The notes under the pieces are model-generated. The model did no database searches, was not told the DNA's origin, and worked only from the letters and a program-made list of their open reading frames with translations. From Sphingomonas sp. SORGH_AS_0879 (GTDB lineage Bacteria > Pseudomonadota > Alphaproteobacteria > Sphingomonadales > Sphingomonadaceae), in contig NZ_JAUTBJ010000001.1 of the NCBI RefSeq assembly GCF_030819175.1, forward strand, positions 49,185 to 113,184: a stretch of DNA of 64,000 nt, given 5' to 3'. Below are positions 36,382 to 46,294 of the stretch, one piece after another (positions within the stretch are counted from its first letter, which is position 1; each line of letters opens with the position of its first letter). The position numbers and the translations under genes are program-made.

Positions 36382-36785
36382 TCCGACGCCTTCGAGCCGA
36401 CCGCAAGGCAGCCAGCGCGGTGGAATTCGCGCTACTCGCACCGGCCCTGCTCAGCTTCATATTCCTGCTGATCGAAGGGGCGCTGCTGGAATGGCGGCAG
36501 CAGGGGCTTCAGCAAGTGGCATCGGAAAGCGTCCGCTGCTTCGCCCTCGGCGCATCGGGGTGCGAGACGCCGGAGGCGACGCAAGCCTATGCCAGTGCCC
36601 TCGCTCAACAACGGGGCATCCCCGCACCGCCGAGCAGCGTGACGGTATCGACCGACCAGATTTGTTCCGGGGCGAATGGCATGAACAAGGTGACGATCGT
36701 CGTTCCGATCAGCCTCGCCACATCGCTCCTTCCGAAATCCCTTTCGACCCTCAACGCGAATTCCTGCTTCGTCGCGCCGAATTGA
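36378..36785 (+). CDS. TadE-like pseudopilin, second copy
   Basis: 135 residues. Start ATG 36378 by 4-bp overlap with the upstream gene. N-terminus MIRRLRADRKAASAVEFALL then APALLSFIFLLIEGALLEW is the TadE helix with its conserved Glu. The external part has three Cys (RCFALGASGC, QICSGANG) plus a late one. Last gene of the TadG-TadE-TadE operon; none of the TadA/B/C, RcpA/C or CpaA machinery is in the window. Confidence 0.82.
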   Translation: MIRRLRADRKAASAVEFALLAPALLSFIFLLIEGALLEWRQQGLQQVASESVRCFALGASGCETPEATQAYASALAQQRGIPAPPSSVTVSTDQICSGANGMNKVTIVVPISLATSLLPKSLSTLNANSCFVAPN

Positions 36786-36991
36786 AGGGGCGCCACTCCT
36801 TGGGTGAGGGGTCGAGCGGGCCATAGGCTCGGGATCGCAAGCGCGACGGATCGGGAGATTGCCCGCCTCGCTTGCCGTTCGATTTCGGGCACACCGCCGC
36901 TTGCGGGAATAGCAGCCGCCATTAACCTGCATCAGCGCGACCCGGCCGATCCCCGACCGCCGGTCGCGCCCTCGAATTTGGAGACAGGACC
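36786..36991. other. 206-bp gap, nothing assigned
   Basis: Separates the TadE operon from the esterase gene. No hairpin, promoter-like AT pocket or conserved ORF was recognised. Confidence 0.4.
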
Positions 36992-37999
36992 TTGTCGCGC
37001 TTCCGGTGTGTCGTGCCCTCGCTTCTCGCCCTCGGACTTGCTGGAGCGGCTTGCGGCCAGGCGAGCAGGAGCGACACGCCGACGGACAGGATCGAGGTTC
37101 CCAAGGTGGAACGAAAGGGCGTTTGGCAACCGACCGTCGGCGGAACCCAAATGCCGTTATGGCCCGCCGGCGCCGCTCTCGCCAAACCGGACACCGGCGA
37201 CGAGGCCGAAGCCACGGGCAACGGCTCGCCGCTGGTCGGTGGCAGGAAGTGGCATTGGGTGAGCTATGTCACCCGGCCGACCATGACGATCTACCGGCCG
37301 AAGGGGCGGAACACCGGTGCGACCATGCTGGTGCTACCGGGCGGGGGCTTCTACGCGGTCGCGACGGATCTGGAAGGGACCGAGATCTGCGACTGGGTCG
37401 TCACGAAGGGCATGACATGCGTCATGCTGAAATACCGGACGCCGCAGGTCTGGCCCAAGGTGAATGGGCGGCAGAAGCGGCCAGACATATTGCTGGGTCT
37501 GGAAGACGCGCAACGCGCCATGGGCTTGTTGCGTCACCAGGCGACGGCCTATCGGATCGACCCTCATAAGATCGGCGTGATCGGCTTTTCGGCGGGCGCG
37601 TATCTCGTGACGAACATGAGCAACGATTACGAAAGGACCTATCCCGTCCGCGATGCGGCGGATCGGGTATCGCCCCGGCCCGACTTCGCGATCGTCGCCT
37701 ATACGGCCCGTGTGTGGGACACCGGCAAGGGCAGGAACGAACTCGAACTCGCCCCCTGGGTAAAGATCAACCCCAAGGCACCGCCGACGCTCATCATCCA
37801 TGCGATGAACGACCCCGTCGACAATATCCGGCAGCCCATGGCCTATGCGCTGGCGCTCAACGACGCTGGCGTGCCGGTGGATATGCGCCTCTACGCAAGG
37901 GGAGGGCATGCCTTCGGCATGCGGCCGACCGCCGATCCGATCACAAGGCAATGGCCCGGGCAGGTCGAGCAATGGCTGCACGACATCGGCATGCTGTAG
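36992..37999 (+). CDS. Secreted alpha/beta-hydrolase, acetyl-xylan-esterase-like
   Basis: 335 residues with an N-terminal export signal (VVPSLLALGLAGAACG). Alpha/beta-hydrolase fold: oxyanion LVLPGGGFYAVATDLEG, nucleophile elbow GVIGFSAGAYLV (Ser), Asp in HAMNDPVD and His in RGGHAFGM, a full catalytic triad of the BD-FAE/Axe type that removes acyl groups from plant polysaccharides. Start is TTG 36992 behind GGAGACAGG. With the GH43 enzyme at 18 kb it fits plant-polymer use. Confidence 0.85.
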   Translation: MSRFRCVVPSLLALGLAGAACGQASRSDTPTDRIEVPKVERKGVWQPTVGGTQMPLWPAGAALAKPDTGDEAEATGNGSPLVGGRKWHWVSYVTRPTMTIYRPKGRNTGATMLVLPGGGFYAVATDLEGTEICDWVVTKGMTCVMLKYRTPQVWPKVNGRQKRPDILLGLEDAQRAMGLLRHQATAYRIDPHKIGVIGFSAGAYLVTNMSNDYERTYPVRDAADRVSPRPDFAIVAYTARVWDTGKGRNELELAPWVKINPKAPPTLIIHAMNDPVDNIRQPMAYALALNDAGVPVDMRLYARGGHAFGMRPTADPITRQWPGQVEQWLHDIGML

Positions 38000-38027
38000 A
38001 TCGGGATAGCCTTTGCGTCCGCCCGTC

Positions 38028-39178
38028 TCACCGGGCGGGCTTTGCGGGATCGTTCGCGGGCGTATCGACGGACGGGACGGTGTCGGCATAGAGGTCCCAA
38101 TGGTCGAGCAATTCGTGCACGACGGGAACGCCGACGCGGTAATTGGCCTCATAGGCGACCATTTGGCCGGGGCCCTCGTCGCCGACACTGGCGGTCGCCG
38201 AGGTGCCCGGCGGTGGCATGGACGGATTGCTGCCCGTGCGGAGAACCATGACCCGCCCCGGGTCCACCAGTTTGAGCTTGGCGCCCAGTTCGATCGCTCC
38301 GGCCAATGTCTGGCGTTTTCCATATTGGTCATGGCGAACACGCCCTTCTGGTGCGTCCACAATCTGACCCAGTCGCGCGCCCAGCGGGTACGTCCCGGAC
38401 CATGCCAGTAGCGGCGCGAACCCAGCGTTTCGCCCATCAGCACGAACGGCGGACGCTGCGCATTGGGATAGCCCTTCCACGCCGCCCGCGCCCGGCGCAG
38501 CGACGGAGAATCCGGTATCCGGACCGAACGCGTCCGCTCGAAGGCCCAGCGTGCCAGGCCCTGGTTCAATTCGATCGCCATGCCCAGTCCGGATATGTCG
38601 TCGGTTCCGCCGAAGCTGTTGCCGTTGGTCGGCAGCCGATCGGGCTTGTCCGCGCCGATCGCGAAAAGGCCGTAGGGCCATGATGTCGGCACCTCGCGAT
38701 CGTCGAATTCGCGCAACGTATCGCCCTGTACCACCCAGCGAGCCCATGCCGCGCTACCGACGGAGGCCACGGCAGGATCGACGCCGGAAATCCCCGTGAA
38801 CAGCCAATATGTCTTGGTGAAATCGAAGCGGGGGTCCATCAACAGCCCGATCAGCTGCTGGCCATTGTCGCTGAACAGGGTGCCGGTGCTGCCCCAGACC
38901 ATGCCGTACAGTCCCTGCGCATTTCGGCGCAGCGGGTGTGTCGCACCCGGCAGGGGAATGACTTCGTCCAGATGTTCGCGCTCGGCCCAGAGCTGGAACT
39001 CGCCGGGAACATCGCCCATGTCCTTGCCCGGCTCGAAATTCGCGATGACGATCACCTTGACCGCTATGCGCCGGTTCGTGGGCAGGGGAGGCACCGGCGG
39101 CTCCTGCGCCGTCGCCACCGATGGCGGTGCGAAAGCCAGGGCAAGGGAGAAGACGGATAGACGGAGGATCGATCGCAT
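38028..39178 (-). pseudogene. Purine nucleoside permease (NUP)-like exported protein, frameshifted
   Basis: About 383 residues when joined. Signal peptide MRSILRLSVFSLALAFAPPS. Conserved NUP-family segments: VKVIVIANFEPGKDMGDVPG, LFSDNGQQLIGLLMDPRFDF, FTGISGVDPAVASVGSAAWA, and after the break RVMVLRTGSNPSMPPPG and VHELLDHWDLYADTVPS. The frame changes at MTNMENA, where GG at 38312-38313 should be GGG to continue as QTLAGAIELGAKLKLVDPG. NUP proteins are linked to nucleoside uptake. Either a real decay event or a base-calling error. Confidence 0.8.
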
Positions 39179-39517
39179 TGCTGACTCCCGCGACTGGAAA
39201 ACCGATACGCGCTCGCCAACCATGCCCCCGGAACCCGGCATGCCCGGTGTCGGCGCTAAGGCATGGCATCGGACCGACGACCAGCGAGCCGCCAGCAACT
39301 ATCGATTATAGATGTGCACGCAAACGCAATGAATCTGACGCAGCGTTGCAGGAAGTAGAGCAGCGACACGGACCGCAGCCTGGGACAGACGCCGTGGGAA
39401 TCGTCTCGGCTGCGTCATGCCGCCATGCTATCCATGCGCCATCCCGGCTGACGGCCATCCCCGATCGCGGCGCATCGCCTGACGCCCTTCGACGACACGG
39501 CAACGGAGACAGGAACG
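39179..39517. other. 339-bp divergent intergenic region
   Basis: Holds the promoters of the nucleoside-permease-like gene and the exported 180-residue gene. No repeat, palindrome or small gene was recognised. Confidence 0.4.
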
Positions 39518-40060
39518 ATGGTGAAGAGATATTCCCGCATTCTCGTGATCGCATGCATGGCCCTGAGCAGTCCGCTGTCAGCCCAGGACAGCGACGGCCA
39601 GGATCACCCCGATCTTCCGCGCTATCCGCAATCCGTCATCGACGGCTACCGGGCGCCCTCGCTCGACGAGATCGTCATCCCGACCGGCCCGATCGCCGAT
39701 GCCGAGGGGCAAGCCAACCGGCAGGTCGTCGAAGGCACGGTCACCCATATCGATTACCGGGTGAAACCGGCGACCGCGCCCTTGCAGATCGAGCGCTATT
39801 ATGACGGCGTGCTGCGAAAGGCGGGGTTCGCGATCGCCTATTCCTGCGTCGGCCCCGCCTGCGGGCGCGATATGGGCGCGTTGATCCTCAATTCGGGCAA
39901 GGTGGCGCCGGTCGGGCTGGCGGACGGCCTGTTCAACGACCGGATACGGGTGATGGTCGCCCGGCGCGCCGAAACCTGGGTCGTGCTGCACATCGCCGAA
40001 GGACCGGATCGGTCGCAGATATACGAGGCGGTCGTGGAAGGCGCATCGGCGCGTCGGTAA
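39518..40060 (+). CDS. Exported DUF4892-like protein
   Basis: 180 residues with a signal peptide (ILVIACMALSSPLSAQ). The mature start DHPDLPRYPQSVIDGYRAPS and the central IERYYDGVLRKAGFAIAYSC resemble DUF4892 (OmpA-linked periplasmic) proteins. Two Cys (YSCVGPACGRD) may form a disulfide. Family match is tentative and function unknown. Confidence 0.6.
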   Translation: MVKRYSRILVIACMALSSPLSAQDSDGQDHPDLPRYPQSVIDGYRAPSLDEIVIPTGPIADAEGQANRQVVEGTVTHIDYRVKPATAPLQIERYYDGVLRKAGFAIAYSCVGPACGRDMGALILNSGKVAPVGLADGLFNDRIRVMVARRAETWVVLHIAEGPDRSQIYEAVVEGASARR

Positions 40061-40072
40061 AGGATGTTCATA

Positions 40073-40384
40073 TCATGACGGTGCGCCGACCGGCCGATCC
40101 GACAGGGCCTTTTGCAGGCGGTCGGCCATGTCGGCGAGGGGGACTTGCGCGATCGCATCCCGATCGGCCCCCGCGCGCAACAGGTCGGCGACGACCAGCA
40201 GATGCTGGGTCACCTCGTCGACCGATTGCAGGCTGGTCATATGACGCCGCAGCGTCTCGTTGTCGCTGCCGAGGTCATAGGCCAGTTCGCCGAGCCGCTG
40301 GGACGCCAGCAGCAATTCGTCGGCCAGGGCGCCATAGACGATGGCACCACCGCCCTCGGCAGGCCCGGTCATGATTTCGAGCAT
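40073..40384 (-). CDS. Small helical protein of unknown function
   Basis: 103 residues, acidic, predicted all-helical (ADELLLASQRLGELAYDLGS, VDEVTQHLLVVADLLRAGAD), with no signal peptide or membrane segment. Its ATG lies inside the 3' end of another reading frame whose body is cut off by the Tn3-family transposon, so it was probably the second gene of an operon and may now lack its promoter. Not recognised. Confidence 0.55.
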   Translation of the reverse strand: MLEIMTGPAEGGGAIVYGALADELLLASQRLGELAYDLGSDNETLRRHMTSLQSVDEVTQHLLVVADLLRAGADRDAIAQVPLADMADRLQKALSDRPVGAPS

Positions 40385-40479
40385 TGCTTGACGATCATCG
40401 CGGCCAGGCCGTCCCGCGCCACCGGCTGACTGGCCATGCCCCGGGCGAGGACATAGCCGCCGCCCGGCGCGGGCGAGAA
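40369..40479 (-). pseudogene. 3' fragment of a gene interrupted by the Tn3-family transposon
   Basis: Minus-strand reading gives SPAPGGGYVLARGMASQPVA then RDGLAAMIVKQCSKS and stop at 40369, overlapping the start of the next gene. The coding sense ends exactly where the 38-bp transposon end begins (40480), so the upstream part was displaced by the insertion. The protein is not recognised. Confidence 0.45.
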
Positions 40480-40517
40480 GGGGGCCGGTGAGAGGATGGT
40501 CGAAAACGTACGCTAAG
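40480..40517 (+). repeat. Tn3-family terminal inverted repeat (38 bp)
   Basis: GGGGGCCGGTGAGAGGATGG continuing TCGAAAACGTACGCTAAG: 38 bp with the GGGG outer end and the ACGNTAAG inner end typical of Tn3-family elements. It touches the tnpA stop, as usual. The partner end was not found between tnpA and the Tn402-like element, nor elsewhere in the window. Confidence 0.75.
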
Positions 40518-43499
40518 CGTCGCGGCCGGTCTGATGGAGGCGAAGCGGTCTGAACCGCTCGCGGGGCTTGTGGATCTCGCCCCAGAGATAGTCACCGGTG
40601 AGGCCGATATGCTCCCAGCCCAGCGGGGCGACATGGGCGAGCAGTTCGTCGGGCACGTCGACGCCGTTGCCACGCAGATGCCGGACGGCTCGGTCGAGAT
40701 AGACGGTGTTCCACAGCGTAACGGCTGCGGTGACGAGGGTCAGGCCGGAGGCGCGATGGCGCTGGTTCTCGAAGGTGCGGTCGCGCAGTTCGCCGAGCCG
40801 GTTGAAGAAGATGGCGCGGGCGAGCGCGTTGCGGGCTTCGCCCTTGTTGAGGATGCTGCCGGTGCGGCGCCGCTGGTCGGGATCATCGAACCAATCGAGC
40901 ATGAACAGGGTGCGCTCGATCCGCCCGATCTCGCGCAGGGCACGCGCGACCGGGTTCTGGCGCGGGAAGCCCGCCAGCTTGCGCAGCATGATCGAGGCGC
41001 TGACGGTGCCGGCGCGGATCGAGGCGGCAAGGCGCAACGTCTCGTCCCAGTCCGCCTCGATCGCACGGACGTTGACCGGACCGGCCACGAGGGGGCGAAG
41101 GGTCGGCCACGGGTCGAGCGGCGACAAGCCATACAGCCGGCGTTCGTTGAGGTCACGGATGCGCGGTGCGAAGCGGAAGCCGAGCAGGTGGCATAGGCCG
41201 AACACATGATCGACCGCGCCTGCGGTGTCGGTCGCGTGTTCGCGGATGACCAGCTCGCTTTCATGGTCGAGCAGGCCATCAAGGACGTGGGCGGCCTCGC
41301 CGGCATTGGCGGCGATGACCTTGGTGTGGAACGGGGTGAAGCGGTCGGTGACGTGGGTGTAGAACAGCACGCCGGGTTCGGTGCCGTAACGTGCGTTGCG
41401 ATCGGCGCGCGCCTCGCCCTGGCCCCCGGCGCGGAAGAACTGGCCGTCCGACGACGATGTGTCGCCCGGTCCCCATACCGCTGCGAGCGGATGCGCGGTG
41501 TGGCAATCGACGATCGCGGCCAGCGCCGACAGGTAGGTTTCATCGCGCACATGCCATTCCGCCGTCCAGCGCAGGCGCGGCAGCGTCAATCCGCGCGAGC
41601 TTTCCGCCATGCGGCCCAACCCGAGATTGGTCGCATCGGCGAGGATCGAACCCATAAGCGCGGACGGGTCGGAGGCGGGTGCGCCGCTGCGCGCATGGAC
41701 GAAACGGTTGGCGAAGCCCGACCATGCGGCAACCTCGACCAGCAGGTCGGTGATGCGGACACGCGGCAGCATCGCGTAGAGCCGCACCTTCAGCGCATCG
41801 GCATCGTCGGACGGGGATCGCCGGATCGGGGAGATCAGCAACTGCCCGCGTTCGATCGTCACGTCGACCAGCTCGCCCGCTGCTGCTGCGCGTTCCACCT
41901 CCGTCATGCGCCGGGCCAACAGAGTGCGGCGTTCCTCATACCATTCGCGAAAGTCGCTCGGCACGGCCAGACGAAGATCGCCGGTCGCGCGCAGGCCTCG
42001 AAGGCGGGCACGGGCAGTTGATAGTCGTCGAGCGTGCGATAGGCGCGGCTGCCATCCACCCAGATGCTACCCGACCCGAGCCGTTCGCGCAAATGGACGA
42101 TCACGGCAATCTCATAGGCGTGCCGGTCGATCGCACCTTCTGCCGGTTGCACCACCTTACGCCAGCGGGGCTTGATGAAGCTGGTCGGCACCCGCTTCGG
42201 CAGGGCCGATCGACCGTCGCGGTACATCGTCCGCAACACCTCGATCGCGCCGAGCAGCGGGTCGCCCGACCGCGCCGTGCGGAAGGTGAAGGCGGCGAGG
42301 AAGGTCGGGGCGAACCGTCGCACGGCGGGATAGCGTTCGACCACTTCCTCCAGACCGTCATCGGCCGCGCGCGTCAGATCCTCGGCGAAACGGATGCTGC
42401 GTTCGAGCTGGTCCCAGCCCAGCTTGGCGTCGATTGTGCGGAAGGCATCGCGACCGCTCGCGCGGGCGTCGACCAGCAGACGACCGAGCCGGGCATGGAA
42501 ACGCGCGGTATCCTTCAGCATCCGTGCCTGGCCGATCAGTCGATCGGACCGCGTGCGGTCGGCACGGCGAAACAGCGCGCCGACCATCTTCTCGACCATG
42601 ACCAACGCAGCATCGGTCAACGCCGCTTCCACCTCGATCATGGAAGCGACGAGCATGGCGAGCCGGCGCGGGCGTTCGAGACGCCGCAGGTGCTGTGCGG
42701 TGACGATGCCGGCGGTCCGTGCGATGACGGCATAGCGGGCGGCATGAATGCGGCGCGCCCGGTCGGCTGCGATGCCGATGCCGCGCACCGCGTCGAGCCG
42801 TTCGACAATCCCTTTCAGGTTGGCGGCCGATGGGGCTTCGGGCCATTCGCGTATCCATCCGAGCCGGGTACGGCCGTGGTCGTCGGAAGCGATCAGATGT
42901 TCGAGCGCCGCTTCCTGCTCGGCCGAACAGTCGCGGATCAGGTTGGAATGGGCCGCCTTGCGCGCTCGTGTCCGCACGATGAGCGCGAGCCGTTCCAGCG
43001 TCGATGCCGCCGGCAGCACGATCCGGTCTGCCCGCAGACGATCGACCATCCCGGCGACGATCGTCTCGCCCCGGTCGGTCGAGGCGGCGATCTCCGATCC
43101 CAGCGCCAGCATCACTCGCACGTCCACTCGCGCAAAGGCACGCAGACCGAGCAGGGCTTCGATTTCGGCACGGTGTTCGCGCAATGTCGTGGGGCGCATG
43201 GCATAGCTGGTAAAGTCGTCGGCCGCGCACCCAATCTGATCGGCGAGCAGCACGAGCATGGCATCGGGCACCGCCTCGTCCGTCAGCAACCCCCGGCCGG
43301 GATGACGCAGGTAGCAGAGCTGCACCGCATAGCCGATCCGGTTGGCCCCGCGCCGACGTTGCGCCACCTGCGCCAGATCGTCGGGACCGAGCGTGTAGAG
43401 CCGTTCGATTGTCGCACGATCGGCAGGCGGATCGAAGATCGCGGTACGCTGTGCAGGCGACAGGATAGTCTTGGTCGGCATCGGTGTCCTGTTCGTCAC
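40513..43499 (-). pseudogene. tnpA: Tn3-family transposase TnpA, frameshifted
   Basis: About 995 residues when joined, full length for Tn3 TnpA. The N-terminal part has the DNA-binding region (SPAQRTAIFDPPADRATIER, AVQLCYLRHPGRGLL). The C-terminal part has the DDE core: AVWGPGDTSSSDGQFFRAGG, HVTDRFTPFHTKVIAAN and a Glu region near VNVRAIEADWDETLRLAA. The frame breaks after PVPAFEA, where GG at 41994-41995 should be GGG to give LRATGDLRLAVPSDFREWY. Cointegrate-forming transposase; inactive if the break is real. Confidence 0.88.
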
Positions 43500-43521
43500 G
43501 AAACAGGAAAACGGGCCTGTT
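43488..43521. promoter_or_regulatory. Triple CCTGTT/AACAGG dyad upstream of tnpA
   Basis: Half-sites CCTGTT (43488), AACAGG (43502) and CCTGTT (43516) are spaced exactly 14 bp apart in alternating orientation around the tnpA start. They may be part of the Tn3 res/operator region, of which the rest is displaced by the Tn402-like insertion. Confidence 0.4.
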
Positions 43522-43568
43522 CATGGAGCATAGACCGAAAGACGGGTTATGTGACATTATGAGGATCG

Positions 43569-43674
43569 TGTCAGTTATCGAAGCCAATGTCAGCGCAAGC
43601 CGAATGACCACTTGCTAGGCGGTGCCGGCTTTTGTCACAGTCGGTGTCGCTGACGATCGGAGTCGATGTCAGCA
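43569..43674 (+). repeat. Left end of the Tn402-like element with TniA-site repeats
   Basis: Terminal TGTCAG at 43569, repeat GAAGCCAATGTCAGCG at 43580 and a related GAGTCGATGTCAGCA at 43660. Multiple short repeats in each end are usual for TniA/TnsB-type transposases. Confidence 0.7.
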
Positions 43675-43706
43675 GCTTGCACTTCTATCGGAGTGGAGGT
43701 CGGCAG

Positions 43707-45374
43707 ATGGCGGAAACAGTCCCGGACCTGAGCCTCGTGCCCCAGCCCCTGTGGCAGGAGGCAGAGCGGCGTGCGTTGGTGCTTCGGCCACTTGCGGCGC
43801 TGCGGGCCTGTCCTCGCGAGCAGGCCCGCGCAGCCGCAGTCGCCTTGGGCGTATCCGAGCGTCAGGTTTACCGTTTGCTTCGTAGATGTCGTGAGGGTGG
43901 CGGTACGCTAACCGCGCTGGTCAGCAGCGGGTCGGATGGCGGACGCGGCAAGAGGCGGATCGAGGAGCGCCGCGATGCCCTGATCCGCGATGCCGTTGCC
44001 GAACTGTACCTGACGCCGCAGCGGCTGTCGGCCGAGAGGATCGTGGTTGAGGTTCGCCGGCGCGCTCGCGACCAGCATGTGCGCCCGCCCTCGGCGAGCA
44101 CCGTTCGGCGCAGGATCGCGGCCTTGTCGCAGGAGGAGCGGCGTCGGCGGGGGGATATGGAGGTGCCGGAAGCGGTGCTGGGATCGATCGTGACGGCCAA
44201 GGCACCGCTCGATGTGGTGCAGATCGACCATACGCCGGTAGACCTCATTCTGGTCGATCCGATCGAGCGCCGCCCGATCGGCCGACCTTGGGTGACGGTA
44301 GCGATCGACGTGTTCAGCCGCTGCATTGCCGGCTTTCTCATCACGTTGGAAGCACCGTCCGCCACCAGTGTCGGCCTGTGCCTGGCGCACGTCGCGTCGG
44401 ACAAGCGGGTATGGTTGGACGCTATCGGGGTCGATGCGGACTGGCCGGTGATGGGGCGTCCTCGCTGCATCGGCGTGGACAATGCGGCCGAGTTCCACTC
44501 GGAGGCGCTGGAGCGCGGCTGCGCCCAGCACGACATCACGATCGACTGGCGACCGCTCGGGCGACCGCAGGTCGGTGGTATCGTGGAACGGGTGATCGGC
44601 ACGCTGATGGAGTTGGTGCATGGCCTGCCGGGCACGACCTTCTCCAACGTCATGCAGCGTGGACGCTACGACAGCGACAAGGCCGCGTGTCTGACGCTCG
44701 CGGAGCTGGAAAGATGGTTGGCCGTCGCTATCGCCAAGCTTTACCATCTGCGCCCCCATGCCGGGTTGGACGGCGAAGCCCCATTGCGACGCTATCAGGA
44801 AGGCGTGCGTGCCCTCGCCGCTGACGGTCGGACACCGCCCACGCCGCGTGATCCGCGCGCGTTCCTGATCGATTTCCTGCCCGTGGTCCGGCGGACCTTG
44901 CGCCGCGACGGGGTAGTGATCGACCACATTCAATATTTTTCGGATGCGCTGAAACCGTGGATCGAACGGGACGGACCACCCCGGCGCATACTCATCCGCC
45001 GTGATCCCCGCGACCTCAGCCGAATCTACATCCATGACCCCGACGACGGCGGCTATCTCGAAGTCGGCTACCGTGAACTTTCCCGGCCACCCGTCTCGCT
45101 GTGGGAACACCGTCTCGCCCGATCCCGCCTGCGTCGGCAACGGCAAAGTGACATAGACGAAGGTGTGCTGTTCGCCGCGATCGAGGAGATGCGAGAGATC
45201 GAGGTGCAGGCGCGGACCACGACGCGCACGACCCGCCGCAATCAGGCCCGCCGGCTCGGGCTGCGTGTCATCCCCGAGCCCGAGCCACGGCTGAGCGAGC
45301 CCGCCTCGCTCTGTCCGGTGCGAGCGGTCGAGAACACGGCGTCATCCGAGCCTTTCGATGTAGAGGAGTGGTGA
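43707..45374 (+). CDS. tniA: TniA: DDE transposase of the Tn402-like element
   Basis: 555 residues, Mu/TnsB-type transposase. N-terminal DNA-binding HTHs (AAAVALGVSERQVYRLLRRC, RPPSASTVRRRIAAL). Catalytic core: Asp in VVQIDHTPVDLILVD, Asp in CIGVDNAAEFHSEALER, Glu in GGIVERVIGTLMELVHG. Mu-type C-terminal barrel region (GYRELSRPPVSLWEHRLAR). Start set at ATG 43707 with GGAGG seven bases upstream, leaving the end repeats outside the gene; an earlier frame extends to 43632. It appears intact and overlaps the start region of tniB. Confidence 0.9.
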   Translation: MAETVPDLSLVPQPLWQEAERRALVLRPLAALRACPREQARAAAVALGVSERQVYRLLRRCREGGGTLTALVSSGSDGGRGKRRIEERRDALIRDAVAELYLTPQRLSAERIVVEVRRRARDQHVRPPSASTVRRRIAALSQEERRRRGDMEVPEAVLGSIVTAKAPLDVVQIDHTPVDLILVDPIERRPIGRPWVTVAIDVFSRCIAGFLITLEAPSATSVGLCLAHVASDKRVWLDAIGVDADWPVMGRPRCIGVDNAAEFHSEALERGCAQHDITIDWRPLGRPQVGGIVERVIGTLMELVHGLPGTTFSNVMQRGRYDSDKAACLTLAELERWLAVAIAKLYHLRPHAGLDGEAPLRRYQEGVRALAADGRTPPTPRDPRAFLIDFLPVVRRTLRRDGVVIDHIQYFSDALKPWIERDGPPRRILIRRDPRDLSRIYIHDPDDGGYLEVGYRELSRPPVSLWEHRLARSRLRRQRQSDIDEGVLFAAIEEMREIEVQARTTTRTTRRNQARRLGLRVIPEPEPRLSEPASLCPVRAVENTASSEPFDVEEW

Positions 45375-45376
45375 GC

Positions 45377-46294
45377 ATGACGGGCGAACCAGATCATCTC
45401 TCGCCCGCCGCCCGTGACATCGCCGACCTGCCATCGTCGGAGCGCCTGGCCCATATGCACGGCCAATGGTGGATCGCGCATCCCCATGCGGAAGCAGCTC
45501 TGGCGCGGCTCGATGACGCTTTCAGATTTGGACCAGGCCGCATCCGGCCGCCCAATCTGCTGATCGTGGGGCCTACCAACAACGGCAAGAGCATGATTGC
45601 CGAGAAATTCCGGCGCCTGCATCCGCCGTCGCCAAGTCCGTGCGGCCAGCGCGAGGTGGTGCCGGTCGTGGTTATGCAGATGCCGACCGAACCGAGCGTC
45701 CGACGCTTCTACGGAGCGATCCTGACGGCGCTTAACGCGCCGGTGTCGTTCAACTTACCCGGCGAACGTCTCGAACGCTATGCGCTCGACCTGCTGCGCG
45801 CCGTCGAGGTGCGGGTGCTGATCGTGGACGAGCTGCACAACCTGCTCGCCGGCACGCACCGTCGCCGCGCCGAATTCCTGAACATGCTCCGGTTCCTCGG
45901 CAACACGCTCCGCATCCCGATTGTCGGCCTGGGCACCAAACAGGCTCAGATCGCGGTGCGCAGCGACGACCAGCTCGAGAACCGCTTCGAGCCGATCCCG
46001 CTGCCGGCATGGCAGGATGACGGTGTGTTCGCGCGTCTCCTCGCCAGTTTCGAGCGTGCGTTGCCTTTGCGCGAACGATCAGCGCTGGCGGACGCGCCCG
46101 AGTTGCGCAGCATGGTGCTGCGCCGATCGACCGGCTTGATCGGCGAGGTTGCAGCATTGCTTACCGCCGCGACCGTCCATGCGCTGCTGCACGGACGCGA
46201 ACGGATCGACCGCGTGATGCTTGAAGGGTGCGACTTTCGTGGGCCGGACGAACGGCGTGCGCTCTTCGAAGCGTCCTTCCCCCGTGTTCGATGA
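45377..46294 (+). CDS. tniB: TniB: AAA+ ATPase of the Tn402-like element
   Basis: 305 residues. Walker A LLIVGPTNNGKSMIAEKF near residue 60, Walker B VRVLIVDELHNLLAG, sensor-like IPIVGLGTKQAQIAV and RFEPIPLPAW. TniB/TnsC-like ATPases choose and license the target for TniA. Start ATG 45377; GTG codons at 45368 and 45371 overlap the tniA stop and are alternatives. It appears intact. Confidence 0.9.
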   Translation: MTGEPDHLSPAARDIADLPSSERLAHMHGQWWIAHPHAEAALARLDDAFRFGPGRIRPPNLLIVGPTNNGKSMIAEKFRRLHPPSPSPCGQREVVPVVVMQMPTEPSVRRFYGAILTALNAPVSFNLPGERLERYALDLLRAVEVRVLIVDELHNLLAGTHRRRAEFLNMLRFLGNTLRIPIVGLGTKQAQIAVRSDDQLENRFEPIPLPAWQDDGVFARLLASFERALPLRERSALADAPELRSMVLRRSTGLIGEVAALLTAATVHALLHGRERIDRVMLEGCDFRGPDERRALFEASFPRVR

